Below are positions 40,582-52,644 of a stretch of DNA of 64,000 bases, piece by piece. A model generated the notes under the pieces. The model did no database searches and had not been told where the DNA came from. It was given only the letters and a program-made list of their open reading frames with translations. The stretch is from Rhypophila decipiens (Eukaryota > Ascomycota > Sordariomycetes > Sordariales > Naviculisporaceae): assembly GCA_033297075.1 (NCBI GenBank), contig MU858190.1, positions 1 to 64,000 on the forward strand, given 5' to 3'. The position numbers and the translations under genes are program-made. The number at the start of each line of letters is the position of its first letter. Position 1 is the stretch's first letter.

Positions 40582-42598
40582 ATGCCATTGCACACACAGC
40601 TCCCAGGAGACCTGAAGCAGGTGGATGTGATCATTGCAGGAGGTATCCACACAGCGCTCTCATATTTTCCTACACCGTCTTTCAAGAACTAACACCAGCG
40701 CCCTTCACCACAGGAGGAACCGCAGGCTGCATCATTGCCGCCCGACTGGCCGAAGCGGACCCAACTTTGTCCATCCTAGTGGTCGAAGGAGGCGCCAACA
40801 ATGAAGGGAATCCCATCGTCAAACACCCAGCATTCTTGCTCGCCGGAATGGTGCCCGAAAGCAAGACCAACATGTTCGTCCAGGGTCTGGAAGAGGAACA
40901 GCTTGAGGGGAGAGCGCAAGTTGTCCCGACTGGTGGAATTCTTGGCGGCGGTTCGTCGACCAACTTCATGATGTACAGCCGTGCGTCGCGGTCGGATTAC
41001 GATGGGTGGAAGACGCCTGGGTGGTCGACGGATGAGCTGCTTCCGTTGATCAACAAGGTGGGATTGACAGGACTCGCACAACCGTACCTTGTTTGCTGAT
41101 GTTTTTTCTCGTGATATCCAGACTGAAACATACCACGGCCCAGGAGACATGTCCAAACACGGGCATAATGGACCGATCCACATATCAACCGGCACCTTCC
41201 GGTCTGAGCGGTCCCGCGAGTCTTTCATTGCCGCTGCTCAAAGGGCTGGCAGACCAGTAGTCGAAGATGCTCAAGCCTTTGATGAGATTGGCATTCAACG
41301 GGCTGTCAGCTACATCTCCCCGGATGGAGTCCGACAAGATGTTGCGTCTAGGTATCTTCTCCCAAAGCTCCAAGACGGCCTGCATCCGGAGCTGCATGTC
41401 CTGGTTCAGCATCAGGTGCTTCGAATCCAGTTTGATGACAACAAGAAAGCTGTCGGCGTGCAGTTCAGGCCCAACCCGTTATTCTCAGCCGATGGCGAGC
41501 CAGTATCGTCAACCCAATCAGTTCGGGCGAGGAAGTTGGTTGTTGTATCCACCGGTGCGCTTGGGACCCCAATCCTTCTTGAGAGATCAGGCGTTGGAAG
41601 CCCCGAAGTCCTCAAAAGAGCCGGAGTCAGCCTCGTGGCAGAGCTTCCAGGCGTTGGCGCCGTATACCAAGACCACCCGTCGTGTCTGTATCCATACCGA
41701 ACAAGCCTAAACCCAGAAGAGACGCTCGACGTCTTCACCCGTGGGGAGCTCGACTTTGGGGAGTGGATCAAGAACAACGAGCCCAGACTAGGCTGGAACG
41801 TCATGGATGCCTCTGCCAAATGGCGCCCTGAAGACTCCGAGATTGACCAACTCGGTCCAGAGTTCCGCGCAGCCTGGGATCGCGACTTTAAATCCAAGCC
41901 CGACAGACCTATTGCCATCGGCGCGTACGTCAGCAGGTAAGCCATCAACTACTTCCCCTCTTCCATTCATTTCCTCTACTAACACACCACACTCATCATC
42001 AATCAGCTTCCCAGCAATGGCAACCGACATCCCCCGGGGGCAATACATAACAGTCTCGAACTTCCTCACCTACCCTTATTCCAGGGGACACATCCACGTC
42101 ACCAGTCCCGACCCATCTTCCCCCCTCGACTTCAAAACAGGCCTGCTCTCCGACCCCCAAAACCTAGACCTCAAAGCCCTCCTCTGGACCTACAAAATCC
42201 ACCGCGAAATCGTCCGCCGCATGTCCATCTACCGCGGCGAAGTCCCCTCCTGGCACCCACCCTTTGCGTCCGACTCGGCAGCAGCATGCATCGCCATCGA
42301 CGAACCGCTCCCCGAGCCGGTGCAGAATATCCAGTACACGGCGCAAGACGATGCGATACTGGAAAAGTTCTTGGTGGAGAGGGTCGCGACGGGGTGGCAC
42401 AGTCTCGGGACTTGCAGGATGGCGCCGCTGGACGACGATGGTGTCGTGGACAAGGATCTGAATGTGTATGGAGTCGGGCAATTGAAGCTGGCGGATCTGA
42501 GTATCGCGCCGGAGAATGTCGGGGCGCATACGAACAACACTGCGTTGATGATTGGGGAGAAGGCTGCAGAGATTATTATACGAGATTTAGAATTGTGA
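40582..42598 (+). CDS. Alcohol-oxidase-like GMC oxidoreductase
   Basis: Four exons, join(40582..40642, 40714..41057, 41122..41936, 42007..42598), 603 aa. All junctions are in phase: AG-G-GTAGC, NK-TETYH, YVS-S-FPAM. The N-terminus MPLHTQLPGDLKQVDVIIAG leads straight into the FAD motif VIIAGGGTAGC; there is no signal peptide. Other landmarks are LSILVVEGG, GGILGGGSSTNFMMYSRASRSDYDGW, and, near the end, the catalytic H538 (GWHSLGTCRM) and H581 (PENVGAHTNNTALMIGEKAA). The layout follows fungal alcohol oxidases, though it is about 60 residues shorter. It ends RDLEL without a peroxisomal SKL/ARF-type signal, so the enzyme is probably cytosolic. The expected reaction is FAD-linked oxidation of an alcohol with release of H2O2; the substrate is unknown. 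Confidence 0.9.
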
Positions 42599-43135
42599 TT
42601 TCAAGCATCAGGGGTTGTGTATTAGAAGGTACAGAATAGGTAATGGAGAGGGAAAGATGAAACCCCCGAGACCCACAATGAATAAATCGTAGCGTGGAAA
42701 CAAACCCGTCATGGTTACTATTTAGAATCACCCTCAAATCTATCTCTACTCATCGTTCCTATTACATGCACGGAAAGCTTCCCATGCTCTTGAGATTGTT
42801 AGATAAGTAACTTACTTGCCGTCAACACCGCTTGTCTCTGGCTTCATTCATTGTCTGTGATTTGTCACGTGTCAAATATGACTTGGACAACTGTTCTAGC
42901 ATGCACAATTGGCATATCAGACAAGTATCATCTGTGTCTGGGAGAACGCAAGGTCACCTCAGCTTGTTTTCGGGGACAGACCTTTGTCAATAACGGAGCT
43001 ATGTGTTTTTAAAATCCAAGAACAGGCCGTGAAAGCCAAGGAAGGAGACAATGGGCAACCTCCAAGGCAAGAGAACTTGGACATATGATATTGGTATCCT
43101 GCTACCTACTCAACAGATGCTCGAGACAAAGAAAA
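42599..43135. other. Intergenic between convergent genes
   Basis: 3' flanks of GMC gene 2 and the GH55 gene; nothing recognised. Confidence 0.4.
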
Positions 43136-46100
43136 CTAAGACGCAGAGACTGTAGCTACATCATCAAAAACAACCACGACAGGACCTTTCTCTCCTCCCT
43201 CTGCCACCTCCCCAGCAGGGACAAAGACAGTTCCGTTCTTAGGAACGTCAGGCTCAGATTCAGGCTCAGCAGTATCAGCAGCATCACCCGACACCGCCTC
43301 CTCCTCTGGGGGCTCCAGGTCCTCGGGGACAGTAATCCACCCATCGGTGGCGTTCCCGACCCTAACCCAACCACTGTCTGTGCCATTTCCAACTCCAGCC
43401 CCTGCCGCCGAGAATGATGCCACTCTCCTCCCATTGCAACAGGACTGGCACCTGTTGTCACTAAATGGTGACCCGCAGGTCCGGCAGTCGAACCCTTCAC
43501 ATCCGGCCGGGAGACCGCCCAGTCCTCCCGTAAAGGTATAACGAAGACAGCCGGCCTGACAGCTGCCACCCACGCCACCATTGTTACACTTGGTATAGTC
43601 CTCTCTGACCAACAGGTAGGCTGTGATGAGTGACGGACTGCCCAGGGGAAAGCCGAAGCTCTGTCCAGAAACGGTAGTGACACAACCAGGTACCCACTCA
43701 CAGGTGAAATCATAGTTGATTCCGTACCTGTCAGTTCGCCGGTATCGTATGGGCGGCGAGTTGGGCCCCATTGTGTCATCACCTCCTGGAAAGAGCTCCT
43801 CGTCGGTCCGCAGGCCCGAAAAGTCGTCTGAAAAGTCGTCTTGATACCCGGGGTTGATGTCTGCATGCCCGGGGAAGTCGGCCTCGTCGTGGCATACAAT
43901 CGGGCCTCTTGTCAATGGGACAGGAGAAGGACCAGGGTCTCTAGTGGTCGTCGTCGTTGTGCCGCCACCGCCACCACCACCGCCGCCACCCGGTGTGCCT
44001 GGGAGGTTATCGTCATACAATCCCGACGCGCTAAACTTGCGGTCTATTGACTGGGCTGCAGCAAGGAGGCGTTCCGGACTTTCCGGCTCGGGTTCGTCCC
44101 GTCCCCAATCCATCTTGTACACCGGTGCCGGAGTGGCCGTAGCTGTCCATGAACCGCCAGTGGTCGAGCATCCGCGGACGGTGGAGCACGTTGAAGTGCA
44201 ACTAGGTGTGGCAGATTCGATGCAGTTGGTGCGACAAGACTGGAAAGTAGACGTGGTGCATTTTTCCTTGTTGTCGGGATCGTTGGGATCAAGAGGACGG
44301 AAGGGGTCGTTGCTATCAAAAAAGTCGAACTTGACGTGTTCCTTGCCTCCACAGAAGAGGAGACAAGGCATGTTGCAAAAGATTCCCAAGCGGCACCTTG
44401 TGCCGCAGTTGCTTTTGCATTTGGGCTTCGGCGGTCCGTCCTTGTGTACTATTACCGGCACGTCATCATCGTCATCATCTGAATCCTCGGGCAGGTCGGG
44501 CTCATCAGTCGGGTCAGGGTCTGGTTCCTCGTTGGCGGTTGGCCAGGGATAAGGGGGTGGAGTTATGGTTCGAGTGTTGGGCGGGTTAGTGGTTCCCTTG
44601 TCCTCTGGATCGGGGTCGTCCACAATGGTGAATGGTGGGGGAAGGATGGAGCGAGTTGGCTTGATGGTGAAGAGGCCGGCCGGGTCGTCGGAATCACTGG
44701 GCTCCTCTGATCGAGAAGTGATGTTGACATTCCAGTACTCAATCTTGTCTGTTGTCACTGGAGGGACGGTGATGATTGTGGTCTGGGTGACTGAAACATA
44801 AACTTCCTCGGTCGTTGTGTGCCCCGGCTCGTCTTCATATGTGCTTGTCTCGAACCAGCCTACCTCGAGGGAGGTGGTGATCAAGGGGAATGTAATGGTG
44901 GTCGGCTCGCGGAGGGTGCGTGGAGGCAGCACATACACGCAGATCGGACTGCACTGAATTGTCACAGTGGCAGTGGAAGCTGGGTCCGCCCAAATCTCGG
45001 GGTCGATGTACACAACACCTGAGCCCCCCTCAAAGTCACCTCCTCCGCCACCCGAGCCATCGCCAAGATCGACGCCTATGGCTTCCTCCCCTGATAGCGG
45101 GAGGTAGGCTGCTACCTCACTCGTGTACCCTCCCCGGGTTTCGTCCGTGAACAGAACCGGCGGCAATAGGCCACCAGCGGGGGTGATGATCTCAGCGTTG
45201 CCCTTGGTGAAGATATTGTAGAGCCATGTCCTGGACGCGTAGTTGGTTTCAATCAAGGCATCTTGACAGCTTTCACCTGCCGTGCAGCCCAGCTCGTTAT
45301 TGCGGAAGAAGTTGTAGAAACCAGCCCCGTAGATGTGGACATCACTCGAGTTGATGATGCGCAGAGCCCATGCGCTGGCACACTGGCCGTCGTCTTCATC
45401 GCAGTTGGAGAAGGTCGGATCGCTTGGCCACAGACCAATGGTGTAGGGACCAAAGGCAGTTGGGTTGGGCTGGTAATATGGTGTTTCGGTCTGCATGTGG
45501 CCGAGGAAGAGGTTTGATGCGCCCAGGATCTGCCACTGGTAAAGCTGGCAATGCTCGCTGGCGGAGCCCCAGAACCAGGTTGGACCTTGGGACTCGATGA
45601 GAACTCCACGACCAACGTAGATGGAAATTTGCGTGTGGACGTTGATGGGGATACCCTCGGGGTCGTTGGTACCCTCGCCGTTTGAAGGGTCTTCCAGATC
45701 GTGGTCGGCCACCCAGACCCAGACATTGTCAAAGAATCCGGATGACTCGGGAGTCACATGAAGCAGCAACGACGCAGCCATACACTCTGGCTTGGGAGAG
45801 TCCTGGGGAGCAACGCAGTCAGCGAGGAGGAGGTCGGTGTTTGCTCCTCCTCCGACGCGGAAGTGACTGTCAATCATAAAGGCCGAGCCTTGGCTGCTCT
45901 CGTGGACGTTCCATTCCATCAAGACCATTCCAGGCGTCGAGCCCTTGGTGCTGAACAGCATGTCGGTAATCTCGATGACACCAGAGTCGCCGGGGTTTCC
46001 GACCTTGACCATGACTACCGGATTTCCTTCGTCGCCGAATCTCGAGCCAGTTCCCATGATGTTGCTCCATCCCGAGCCGACAATCTTGGACCCGACAGGA

Positions 46101-47692
46101 ACAAAAACAGTGTCCCGCACGAGGTAGACACCACCAGGAAAGAAGACGAGGGAGCCAACGTTGTTCCGGAGCAAGGCATTGATGGCAGCCGTCTGGTCGC
46201 CAGTACCGTCATTGGATATGCCATTGTCGGTTGCAACAACAAAGCTACCGGCCCCAACGTTCTCATATTGTGGCTTGGACCTGTAATACCAGGCTCCACG
46301 TGGGTCGACAAGTCCCGAGGGCTTGTTGGGCTTGACTTCAGAGTAGCCCGACAGCTCGCCGCCATTTCCATCAACGTCCACTTGGTAGCCCGATACCCAG
46401 TGATCGAGGAAGAGCGGCCCACCGGATCCAGGCAAGAGGGTGGGGCCTCCAGATACCAGGACAACCGACTCCGAGTTCTCGACCAAGAGATTTTCCAGCA
46501 CAATGTTTGGCTGCTGGTTGTTCTGCCTTCCAACCGTGATTGCATAGGGCACACCGTTGAAGTGCGAGTCAAGCACAGTGATGGAGCCGGTGCCCTGGGG
46601 AGGGTTTGTCGACTCAGAAAACTCGGTGCAGTCGATGGCGATCCAGCACGAGAGCACGTAGATGTTCTTCCACACGAAGCCCCAGTTCCACACGTGCTTG
46701 ATGGCTGTGAGGCACGACGTGAACTGGAGGTTGGTGGCGGTGAACTGCTGGCTACCAGCAAGGAAGCCAATGTTGCCGCCGAAAAAGGTCAGGTCGCTCA
46801 CGCTGCCACCACTTCCGTTCTCCATCATGATGCCCACTCCCGTAGCTGCTCCTTCGGCATCGGAGACAGCCATGCGGAAGTCGCAGTTTGTGATGCTGGT
46901 GGCCTGGCCGACCTGCCAATGAATTCCCGTCGGCACGTACTCCTGGTCATGCTCGTAGTTGTGACGGGCCATGCCCGTCATGTCAAAGACAAAATTGCGG
47001 ATCTGGCGGAAGAAGTTGCTCTGGTTGATGTACCAATTGTCGCCATTGCCCTCGGGAACATAGACATTGCCGTCGATGAGGGCAATGCCTGTGAAGTTGT
47101 AGGTGCCCTTGATGACGGGCTTGTTGTTGGGGTTGCCGACAAACTGCGAGTGAAAGTACTGGATGATGGGCGAGGAAATGAGGTAGGTGCCGGGAGGGAA
47201 GTAGACCACTGCACTGAGCGTCGTGGTGGAGCCGCACTCGTTACCGCACCGCAGCTGGTCCAGATGGTTGAGACCCCAGGTCGCGGCTGCCCGGTTGATG
47301 GCGGCCGTGTCATCAGTCACGCCATCTCCCACCGCACCGAAATCCTTGACGTTGCGGAAGAACTGATAACCGGAAGGTGCAAAGGGACTCTGGCCGAGTG
47401 GACCGAGGCTCGACAGCCAGTAGTCGTCCGCCGCTGCTGCCGCAATTCTGCCGTTCTTGGCCGGAGCTGGTGGAGAAGGCTCGGGATCCAACACCGGCCC
47501 GTTTCGGCTCCCTTTGTCTGGAGCCACGCCATTGATGTTGTTGACGTTGTTCTTCATGTAAGTTGGCGCCGGTTGAGGAGGCCCGACGGGCAACGGTGGT
47601 GCTGTGCCAACCACACCGGCCGGCATCGTCACAGGAGCGGCCAAGATAGCCGGCCCCCCTAGAAGGAGCAGTCCCAGTGTTGAGATCCACAT
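43136..47692 (-). CDS. Secreted GH55 exo-beta-1,3-glucanase with long cysteine-rich extension
   Basis: Intronless gene of 1518 aa with a signal peptide (STLGLLLLGGPAILAAP). Two right-handed beta-helix domains of pectate-lyase-3 type follow: about 108-460 (FRNVKDFGAVGDGVTDDTAAI) and 478-865 (VVATDNGISNDGTGDQTAAINALL). This is the GH55 architecture. WFWGSASEHCQLYQW (E713) probably holds the general acid. GH55 enzymes normally stop near here. This one adds about 650 residues: a Val/Thr-rich segment with ITVPP, a Pro/Asp/Glu-rich linker, CKSNCGTRCRLGIFCNMPCLLFC, a CTTSTFQSC..NC module, Gly10 and Thr6 runs, and a second Cys-rich domain (CQAGCLRY, CEGFDCRTCGSPF, CQSCCNG). The CTTST...C..C module resembles the tails of killer-toxin-like class V chitinases. 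It likely anchors or targets the glucanase to cell walls. Confidence 0.9.
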   Translation of the reverse strand: MWISTLGLLLLGGPAILAAPVTMPAGVVGTAPPLPVGPPQPAPTYMKNNVNNINGVAPDKGSRNGPVLDPEPSPPAPAKNGRIAAAAADDYWLSSLGPLGQSPFAPSGYQFFRNVKDFGAVGDGVTDDTAAINRAAATWGLNHLDQLRCGNECGSTTTLSAVVYFPPGTYLISSPIIQYFHSQFVGNPNNKPVIKGTYNFTGIALIDGNVYVPEGNGDNWYINQSNFFRQIRNFVFDMTGMARHNYEHDQEYVPTGIHWQVGQATSITNCDFRMAVSDAEGAATGVGIMMENGSGGSVSDLTFFGGNIGFLAGSQQFTATNLQFTSCLTAIKHVWNWGFVWKNIYVLSCWIAIDCTEFSESTNPPQGTGSITVLDSHFNGVPYAITVGRQNNQQPNIVLENLLVENSESVVLVSGGPTLLPGSGGPLFLDHWVSGYQVDVDGNGGELSGYSEVKPNKPSGLVDPRGAWYYRSKPQYENVGAGSFVVATDNGISNDGTGDQTAAINALLRNNVGSLVFFPGGVYLVRDTVFVPVGSKIVGSGWSNIMGTGSRFGDEGNPVVMVKVGNPGDSGVIEITDMLFSTKGSTPGMVLMEWNVHESSQGSAFMIDSHFRVGGGANTDLLLADCVAPQDSPKPECMAASLLLHVTPESSGFFDNVWVWVADHDLEDPSNGEGTNDPEGIPINVHTQISIYVGRGVLIESQGPTWFWGSASEHCQLYQWQILGASNLFLGHMQTETPYYQPNPTAFGPYTIGLWPSDPTFSNCDEDDGQCASAWALRIINSSDVHIYGAGFYNFFRNNELGCTAGESCQDALIETNYASRTWLYNIFTKGNAEIITPAGGLLPPVLFTDETRGGYTSEVAAYLPLSGEEAIGVDLGDGSGGGGGDFEGGSGVVYIDPEIWADPASTATVTIQCSPICVYVLPPRTLREPTTITFPLITTSLEVGWFETSTYEDEPGHTTTEEVYVSVTQTTIITVPPVTTDKIEYWNVNITSRSEEPSDSDDPAGLFTIKPTRSILPPPFTIVDDPDPEDKGTTNPPNTRTITPPPYPWPTANEEPDPDPTDEPDLPEDSDDDDDDVPVIVHKDGPPKPKCKSNCGTRCRLGIFCNMPCLLFCGGKEHVKFDFFDSNDPFRPLDPNDPDNKEKCTTSTFQSCRTNCIESATPSCTSTCSTVRGCSTTGGSWTATATPAPVYKMDWGRDEPEPESPERLLAAAQSIDRKFSASGLYDDNLPGTPGGGGGGGGGGTTTTTTRDPGPSPVPLTRGPIVCHDEADFPGHADINPGYQDDFSDDFSGLRTDEELFPGGDDTMGPNSPPIRYRRTDRYGINYDFTCEWVPGCVTTVSGQSFGFPLGSPSLITAYLLVREDYTKCNNGGVGGSCQAGCLRYTFTGGLGGLPAGCEGFDCRTCGSPFSDNRCQSCCNGRRVASFSAAGAGVGNGTDSGWVRVGNATDGWITVPEDLEPPEEEAVSGDAADTAEPESEPDVPKNGTVFVPAGEVAEGGEKGPVVVVFDDVATVSAS

Positions 47693-48864
47693 ATTGTCAG
47701 TGAATCATCAAGTTCAACAACTCGGAAGAGAGTGCGTGGAAGTGAACATGGAGGCACCAGCAGATCAAGTTGATGAGAGGGGATGTGAAAAGAGAAAAAA
47801 TAGAAACCAAGGACGAGTGCCACTAAATTGTCCGACGAAGATAAGGAGCCCAACCTGATCACGATGGCATGTCACCCAGGTCGTCAATGTTGTGTCGGCT
47901 CCACGTCGGGGTCTTGTATGACATGGCGAGGCGTGCCGGCATTATCGGCTTGACATGGGAAGACTTCGCATTCCCAACTATGCCGTGCTTGCCTTGTTAG
48001 GGCGAGGGGGAGTCGGGGGCGTTGGGTAAACGGGCCCCTTTTCGAATTCGGCTGACTCAAGTTGCTGCTCCATCGGACTTTGGTGTTGCTAAGCCGGTCT
48101 TGGGGACAAGGTTCAAGGCATGCCATTCCCAAGTTTGTACGCCTAGAGTCTTGGCCCGTACTGCCTATACCTTACGGGTTAGGTATGGTGGGCAGCTGTG
48201 AAATTGCAGTGAGGCGCAGCATACTCCATACAACCCTGGGCTTACCTACATCCACCCGTACGTCCTCGATTACTGTCGATATTCTACTCATTCTGAGATC
48301 TCCGGGATTTCATAGTAGCTTTTACGCGCCTTGCCGGCATGATCCTGTGATTGAAACCTGACCAGGATGATATCAAGTTGGTCCTTGAGTTGGTCTTGGA
48401 AAGCCCCCACGCCCCAATTTGTGACCATAATATTCACTTATGCGTTGTAATATTTTCCTGTACCTGCATTTGAAGTTTGGTGGATCCTAGGTCAATGAAC
48501 GAGCAGGTGTGGTATGGTCGGGTGTGACAACCTTGCTCGAATCCGACCGATGTCGTCCGAAGCAGAGAGCTGGGATTACGATCCTTCAGGCGCGCCGGAA
48601 CCCTGCTTCACCTCTCACCCCTCCTATTATGTACTAACACTAATTAGGATTATAACGGAACATTGGAGAAATAAGTCAAGATATCGTCAAACCACTTTCG
48701 GTGAAGAGCGATTGTGTTTGAATCCCGAATGTTAGGATCTCATCTGTCCTTGTTGAAGAAAAACAGTCTGGCTCGTCTTCTGTCTCTTTTTCGGGACTTG
48801 CTCTTCAACTTCTGTCTTTCCAATCTCAGAGGTGCCATCGTCCCATCTAGAGAACGTCGCCACG
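47693..48864. other. Divergent intergenic region
   Basis: Promoters of the GH55 gene and the zincin gene. No ORF or repeat supported. Confidence 0.4.
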
Positions 48865-50029
48865 ATGGTTCGGCTAAGCATAGCGTGGCTTCTCTCGGTC
48901 ACGGTGCCGCTCGCCATCCGCGGAGTCCTCGCTCGCGACGCCAGAACTGCGCGGGACCTCTTCAACGTCGACTTTTCCACAGACGATAACGGCGGTTGTG
49001 CCTACGCGGGCGAGAATGAGATCGACACGGAGCTGGAAGAGATTTACCAGATCCTCAACATCGGAACAGTCCTGGTCGATGAATGGGACCACGCGGACGA
49101 AGCGAAGCGACTCCTCACGGCCTTCTTCGGTACCCCTAACGATGCTCAGCGCGCACAGCTAACTTGTGAGGCTGAATAATCTCCCCTCCTGCCTTCCTTT
49201 TGAACATGAGGCTAACAGTTATTTTCTTCCTTGTCAAAAAGCCAACTACGAAGAAGTCATGGACTTCCTGAGAAACGGAAGGTTATTTAACGGGGAAAAG
49301 CCTTACTTGTTTTGCAACTCCAACTGGCTTACCAGGCAGAGAGTAGCAGACACCGTGCTCGATGCTAACGGCCAACGCATATTCACCAACCCTCCGCAAA
49401 ATACCCAAGCCTTGACTATCCGGGAGCTGCAGAGGCGGGATGGTACGGCCGGTTATACTTATGTACGTCCGCCTGATAGCTCTCGCAATATGTTCCGCGA
49501 TGCTAACCATGCAAAAAAACTCCAGTGGTGGACCTCTCGAATGAATGCTTATCTCGCCCTCCCTGGCAGCAGCCCCAGGACGTACTGCGACAGGGATGCG
49601 AGAAACAAGGGTGTGACGACGGAACCAATTGCCCTTGGCCGTCCCTACATCCCTTTTACCTCCATAACCATCTGCCCCAATGGCTTCGAGAACAGATGGA
49701 GGAGGAGGAACTCAGCAGCGGTTAATCCAGTCAGGGCGAGCGCGGTGACAGCAAGATCACAGAGCATCGGCTCTCTCTACCCAACTGCTATGACCCTGTT
49801 TCACGAGCTGTTCCACCTTGTTTTGGGCAATACAAACACTTTTGTCGACCCAAACACGCTATACGAGGAGTATGGCGTCGCTGGCATGCTCGGACTGTCG
49901 GCGGACCAGGCCCTCAGGAACCCCGAGTCCATGGCGCTCGTCGCTGTTGCCTATGATATTACCAGCCACGAAGGGCAGGTTGGACAGGACTTTGTTGAAT
50001 TCCATACTGGGTATGCTACGCGGGGATAA
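48865..50029 (+). CDS. Secreted zincin metalloprotease-like protein (HExxH)
   Basis: Three exons, join(48865..49165, 49242..49462, 49526..50029), 341 aa. Intron 1 (76 nt) is needed for the frame (LT-S-NYEEV). Intron 2 (63 nt, 49463-49525) could also be read through in frame, but it has GTACGT, GCTAAC and CTCCAG in the right places, so I splice it. The signal peptide is MVRLSIAWLLSVTVPLAIRGVLA. The zinc motif is LFHELFHLVLG (H267-E-x-x-H271), and RNPESMALVAVAYD downstream resembles the N(A/P)(D/E)S.A motif of deuterolysin-like aspzincins. Two Cys pairs (FCN, YCD, ICP) could form disulfides. Peptidase activity is likely but unproven; some such fungal proteins are catalytically silent. Confidence 0.75.
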
Positions 50030-50177
50030 TCCTCCAAGGTGCAAGTTGAGCTTCTTCTCAGATCGCTCTTGATGTTATTTCAGCGCCTCAACCATTAGCG
50101 GTGAGCGTGGAAAGACGGGTTCTATTCTGTAAAGACATATAGCGTAGTTCTAGATCATAATCTCTATCCCTTCAAAA

Positions 50178-50215
50178 AGGCGCCTAATATACAGGCACTA
50201 GTCCATTTGACTTGC
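50178..50215 (+). repeat. Truncated left end of the TIR/minisatellite family
   Basis: GCGCCTAATATACAGGCACT followed by AGTCCATTTGACTTGCCAG matches the left end of the element at 32897 and then the minisatellite-associated GTCAAA/TTTGAC phrase. Confidence 0.6.
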
Positions 50216-52636
50216 CAGACCAATTACCAACTTCACATGTAATACTGTAGCCGCGTTCTGTCTAAAATCTTTTTGAAGCAACCCCCCTTTCCTAGCCCGC
50301 CAGCCCGCGTAGTGGATTGTGGTGCTGTGACGGAGGTGATATCGCCAACCACGGAGCGAAAGACATCAAGGCGAAAGGCCCTTCGCTGAGAAAGGAAGGC
50401 GGTTGCGGGGCGTACTGGTACCCCGCCGAGGCGATGCCAAGTCCGCCATGTGTTCGTGGGTGGAGACCATGTGCGGACAGCGTATACGAATACGTTATAT
50501 GGGTGCTGTGATAGTGTTCGGTACTCGTTAGTCATCAAATGTCTTCAGGGGCATTCACGGAAACTAAACCCTCGGTGGGGTGAAGGATTTAGCAATGTCA
50601 CCATAAAATGCGAAGTTTGGATGCTCAAATGTATGCCTCAGGTGATAAACGATCTTACACATCCACACTAGACATGAGCCACATGTGTTTGACATCGGAA
50701 AGTGGGTAGAGGATCGAAATTTGTCATGGATTCTCTTTCCACTTGGTTGATCCTGGAGCGAGTATGGGTTACGGACGTCAGGGGTCCTATCTCCGTCGAA
50801 GTTTATTTGAACTCAACGCCAAGAAGTGAACCCCTTTCAGGCACGCACTCCTGAGATGGACCAAAATCCGAAGCTCTCAAAAAAGGAATCGAGTGGTGTT
50901 GTGCGGCCGCTTTGTGGATCAGAGCTTGAACAAGTCAGATACCGACCACCGCACCTGTGGAATACGAAATTCACGTGCTGCAAAAATCCGCCTTGCGTAA
51001 GTTGCGTTGAAAAATCCATGGGGAGCGTGGGATTGCGGGGAAACTGTGATTGCAGGGGGCTTGCCTTCCGCGACGACATGCGTGACGAACAGTAAACGAA
51101 AACCCCATGCTTTACTGCTGGATACAAAAACTTGATTTTACGTCATTGTATGCGCAGTGCCAATACTCACTCCTTCAATGGGACGCTATTTACTTCATGT
51201 TACACAAAAGCAAGTGTTGAGGGATAATTACCAGTGTGCACGGGGTATCCGTAGAGTAGGCATCATCGTCGGATACCGGGCTAGACATTAGTGTATCATT
51301 TGCTAAAAATGGAAACCTCACTCGGCCCAGCAAATTTCTACCGAAATAACGGAGAACCACAGTCGACAGATGTCTTATCACCCCCACCCAAACCTTTCAC
51401 TGCCTTCTTATTGATCATAATTGACTCGGGTGTTCGGGTATCGGTATCTACCAGAGCTAAAATCTGGGCAGATGCCAAGAGCAACTCCAAAGACCCACCC
51501 CATCGAGGTACTTTTCACATGCATAACCCGGATAATACGATACAGAACACAGGACTCTATAATGATGTTCCCCTTTAGCACGGGCGACGAATCTGATGAC
51601 AGGACAACGGCTCACGCAAACCCAGCAACCTCATTCGTCCGGAAGCACTTCCAAGGTGCGGATTGTAGGCCAGATCCTGCTAATTGTATGACCCCTGATA
51701 TACCCGGTGCTGAAGGTCTGGTGGTGTTGGATGTCCAAATTACCGACACATCCGAATTACGCCGAGCCTGACTTTAGGGTAGTAATATTGCATCCTTCGT
51801 TCAATGCTGGGAACTTGGGAAGGTCGTTTACTGGCGTGACGGGGCAGTGGGTACAGCCAAGCGAACAAAGATACCCAGGCTGACCAGGATATTGCAGGAC
51901 AATAATGAACTCGTGGGGCGAAGCAATTTGATGAGAGGACTGATGAATAGGACCACCACTGTCAAATGCTTTCCCGTCTCAGAGACTGCAATACACAGGA
52001 CTTCTTGTGAAATAAGCCTTCGATACTGTGTAAGTGCAAATCAATTAGATCCTTAGAAGAGGGTGGACTAGGTAGCTGTAATCCGGTGGTGTATCAGCTG
52101 CAGTATTTTCTGCCCTCGTAACCCGCTGAGTGCGAAAGCACCTGCATGTGATTGCTCTTTGCGTCCATGTTGCCATAATTGCTTCGTATGTTGTCATTAG
52201 CATTCGTTCTACTCTTGTTTCGAGAATCACATTAACTGACAGTTCGGAAAGTGGACACCCCGAGGAGATATTTAGCCCCCAACTCCTCATGAGGCACAGC
52301 ACTATAAAGCCTTCTTACCTACATAGGCAGGTGAGATGTCTAGACTGCGCGGTTCCAACGGCGTCGGAGTGGAATCATCATTCAGAAGGATGCCAAGGGT
52401 GTAATCCCAACCCGAACCGACATCGCTGACATGCCCGACGAGAGGCACATCACCACAGACAGAGAAACTCGGAGAACCTGACCTGCCCAGGATGGTAGAA
52501 AGCCTGGAGAATAGTAGTCTAATCACTGGGCGCAGTCGGATGAACCGAGGATGAAGGCGATGGGCAAGGAATCATGTTTGTCAACCCGGCAGTCCGTAAC
52601 CGCATCCGTCGGGGTGAGAAGGATGTGGCAAGATGA

Positions 52637-52644
52637 CTATAAAG
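52637..52644 (+). promoter_or_regulatory. TATA-like element
   Basis: CTATAAAG lies 86 bp before the ATG of the small secreted protein gene. The same octamer precedes the gene at 58307. Confidence 0.45.

Noticed and set aside
45758..47662. 634-codon open frame on the plus strand
   Set aside because: It lies entirely antisense to the GH55 gene, whose minus-strand frame has a clear domain structure. The antisense protein has no domain and mirrors GC-rich codon use.
51421..51771. 116-codon open frame
   Set aside because: No domain, no clear start context, random-looking composition.
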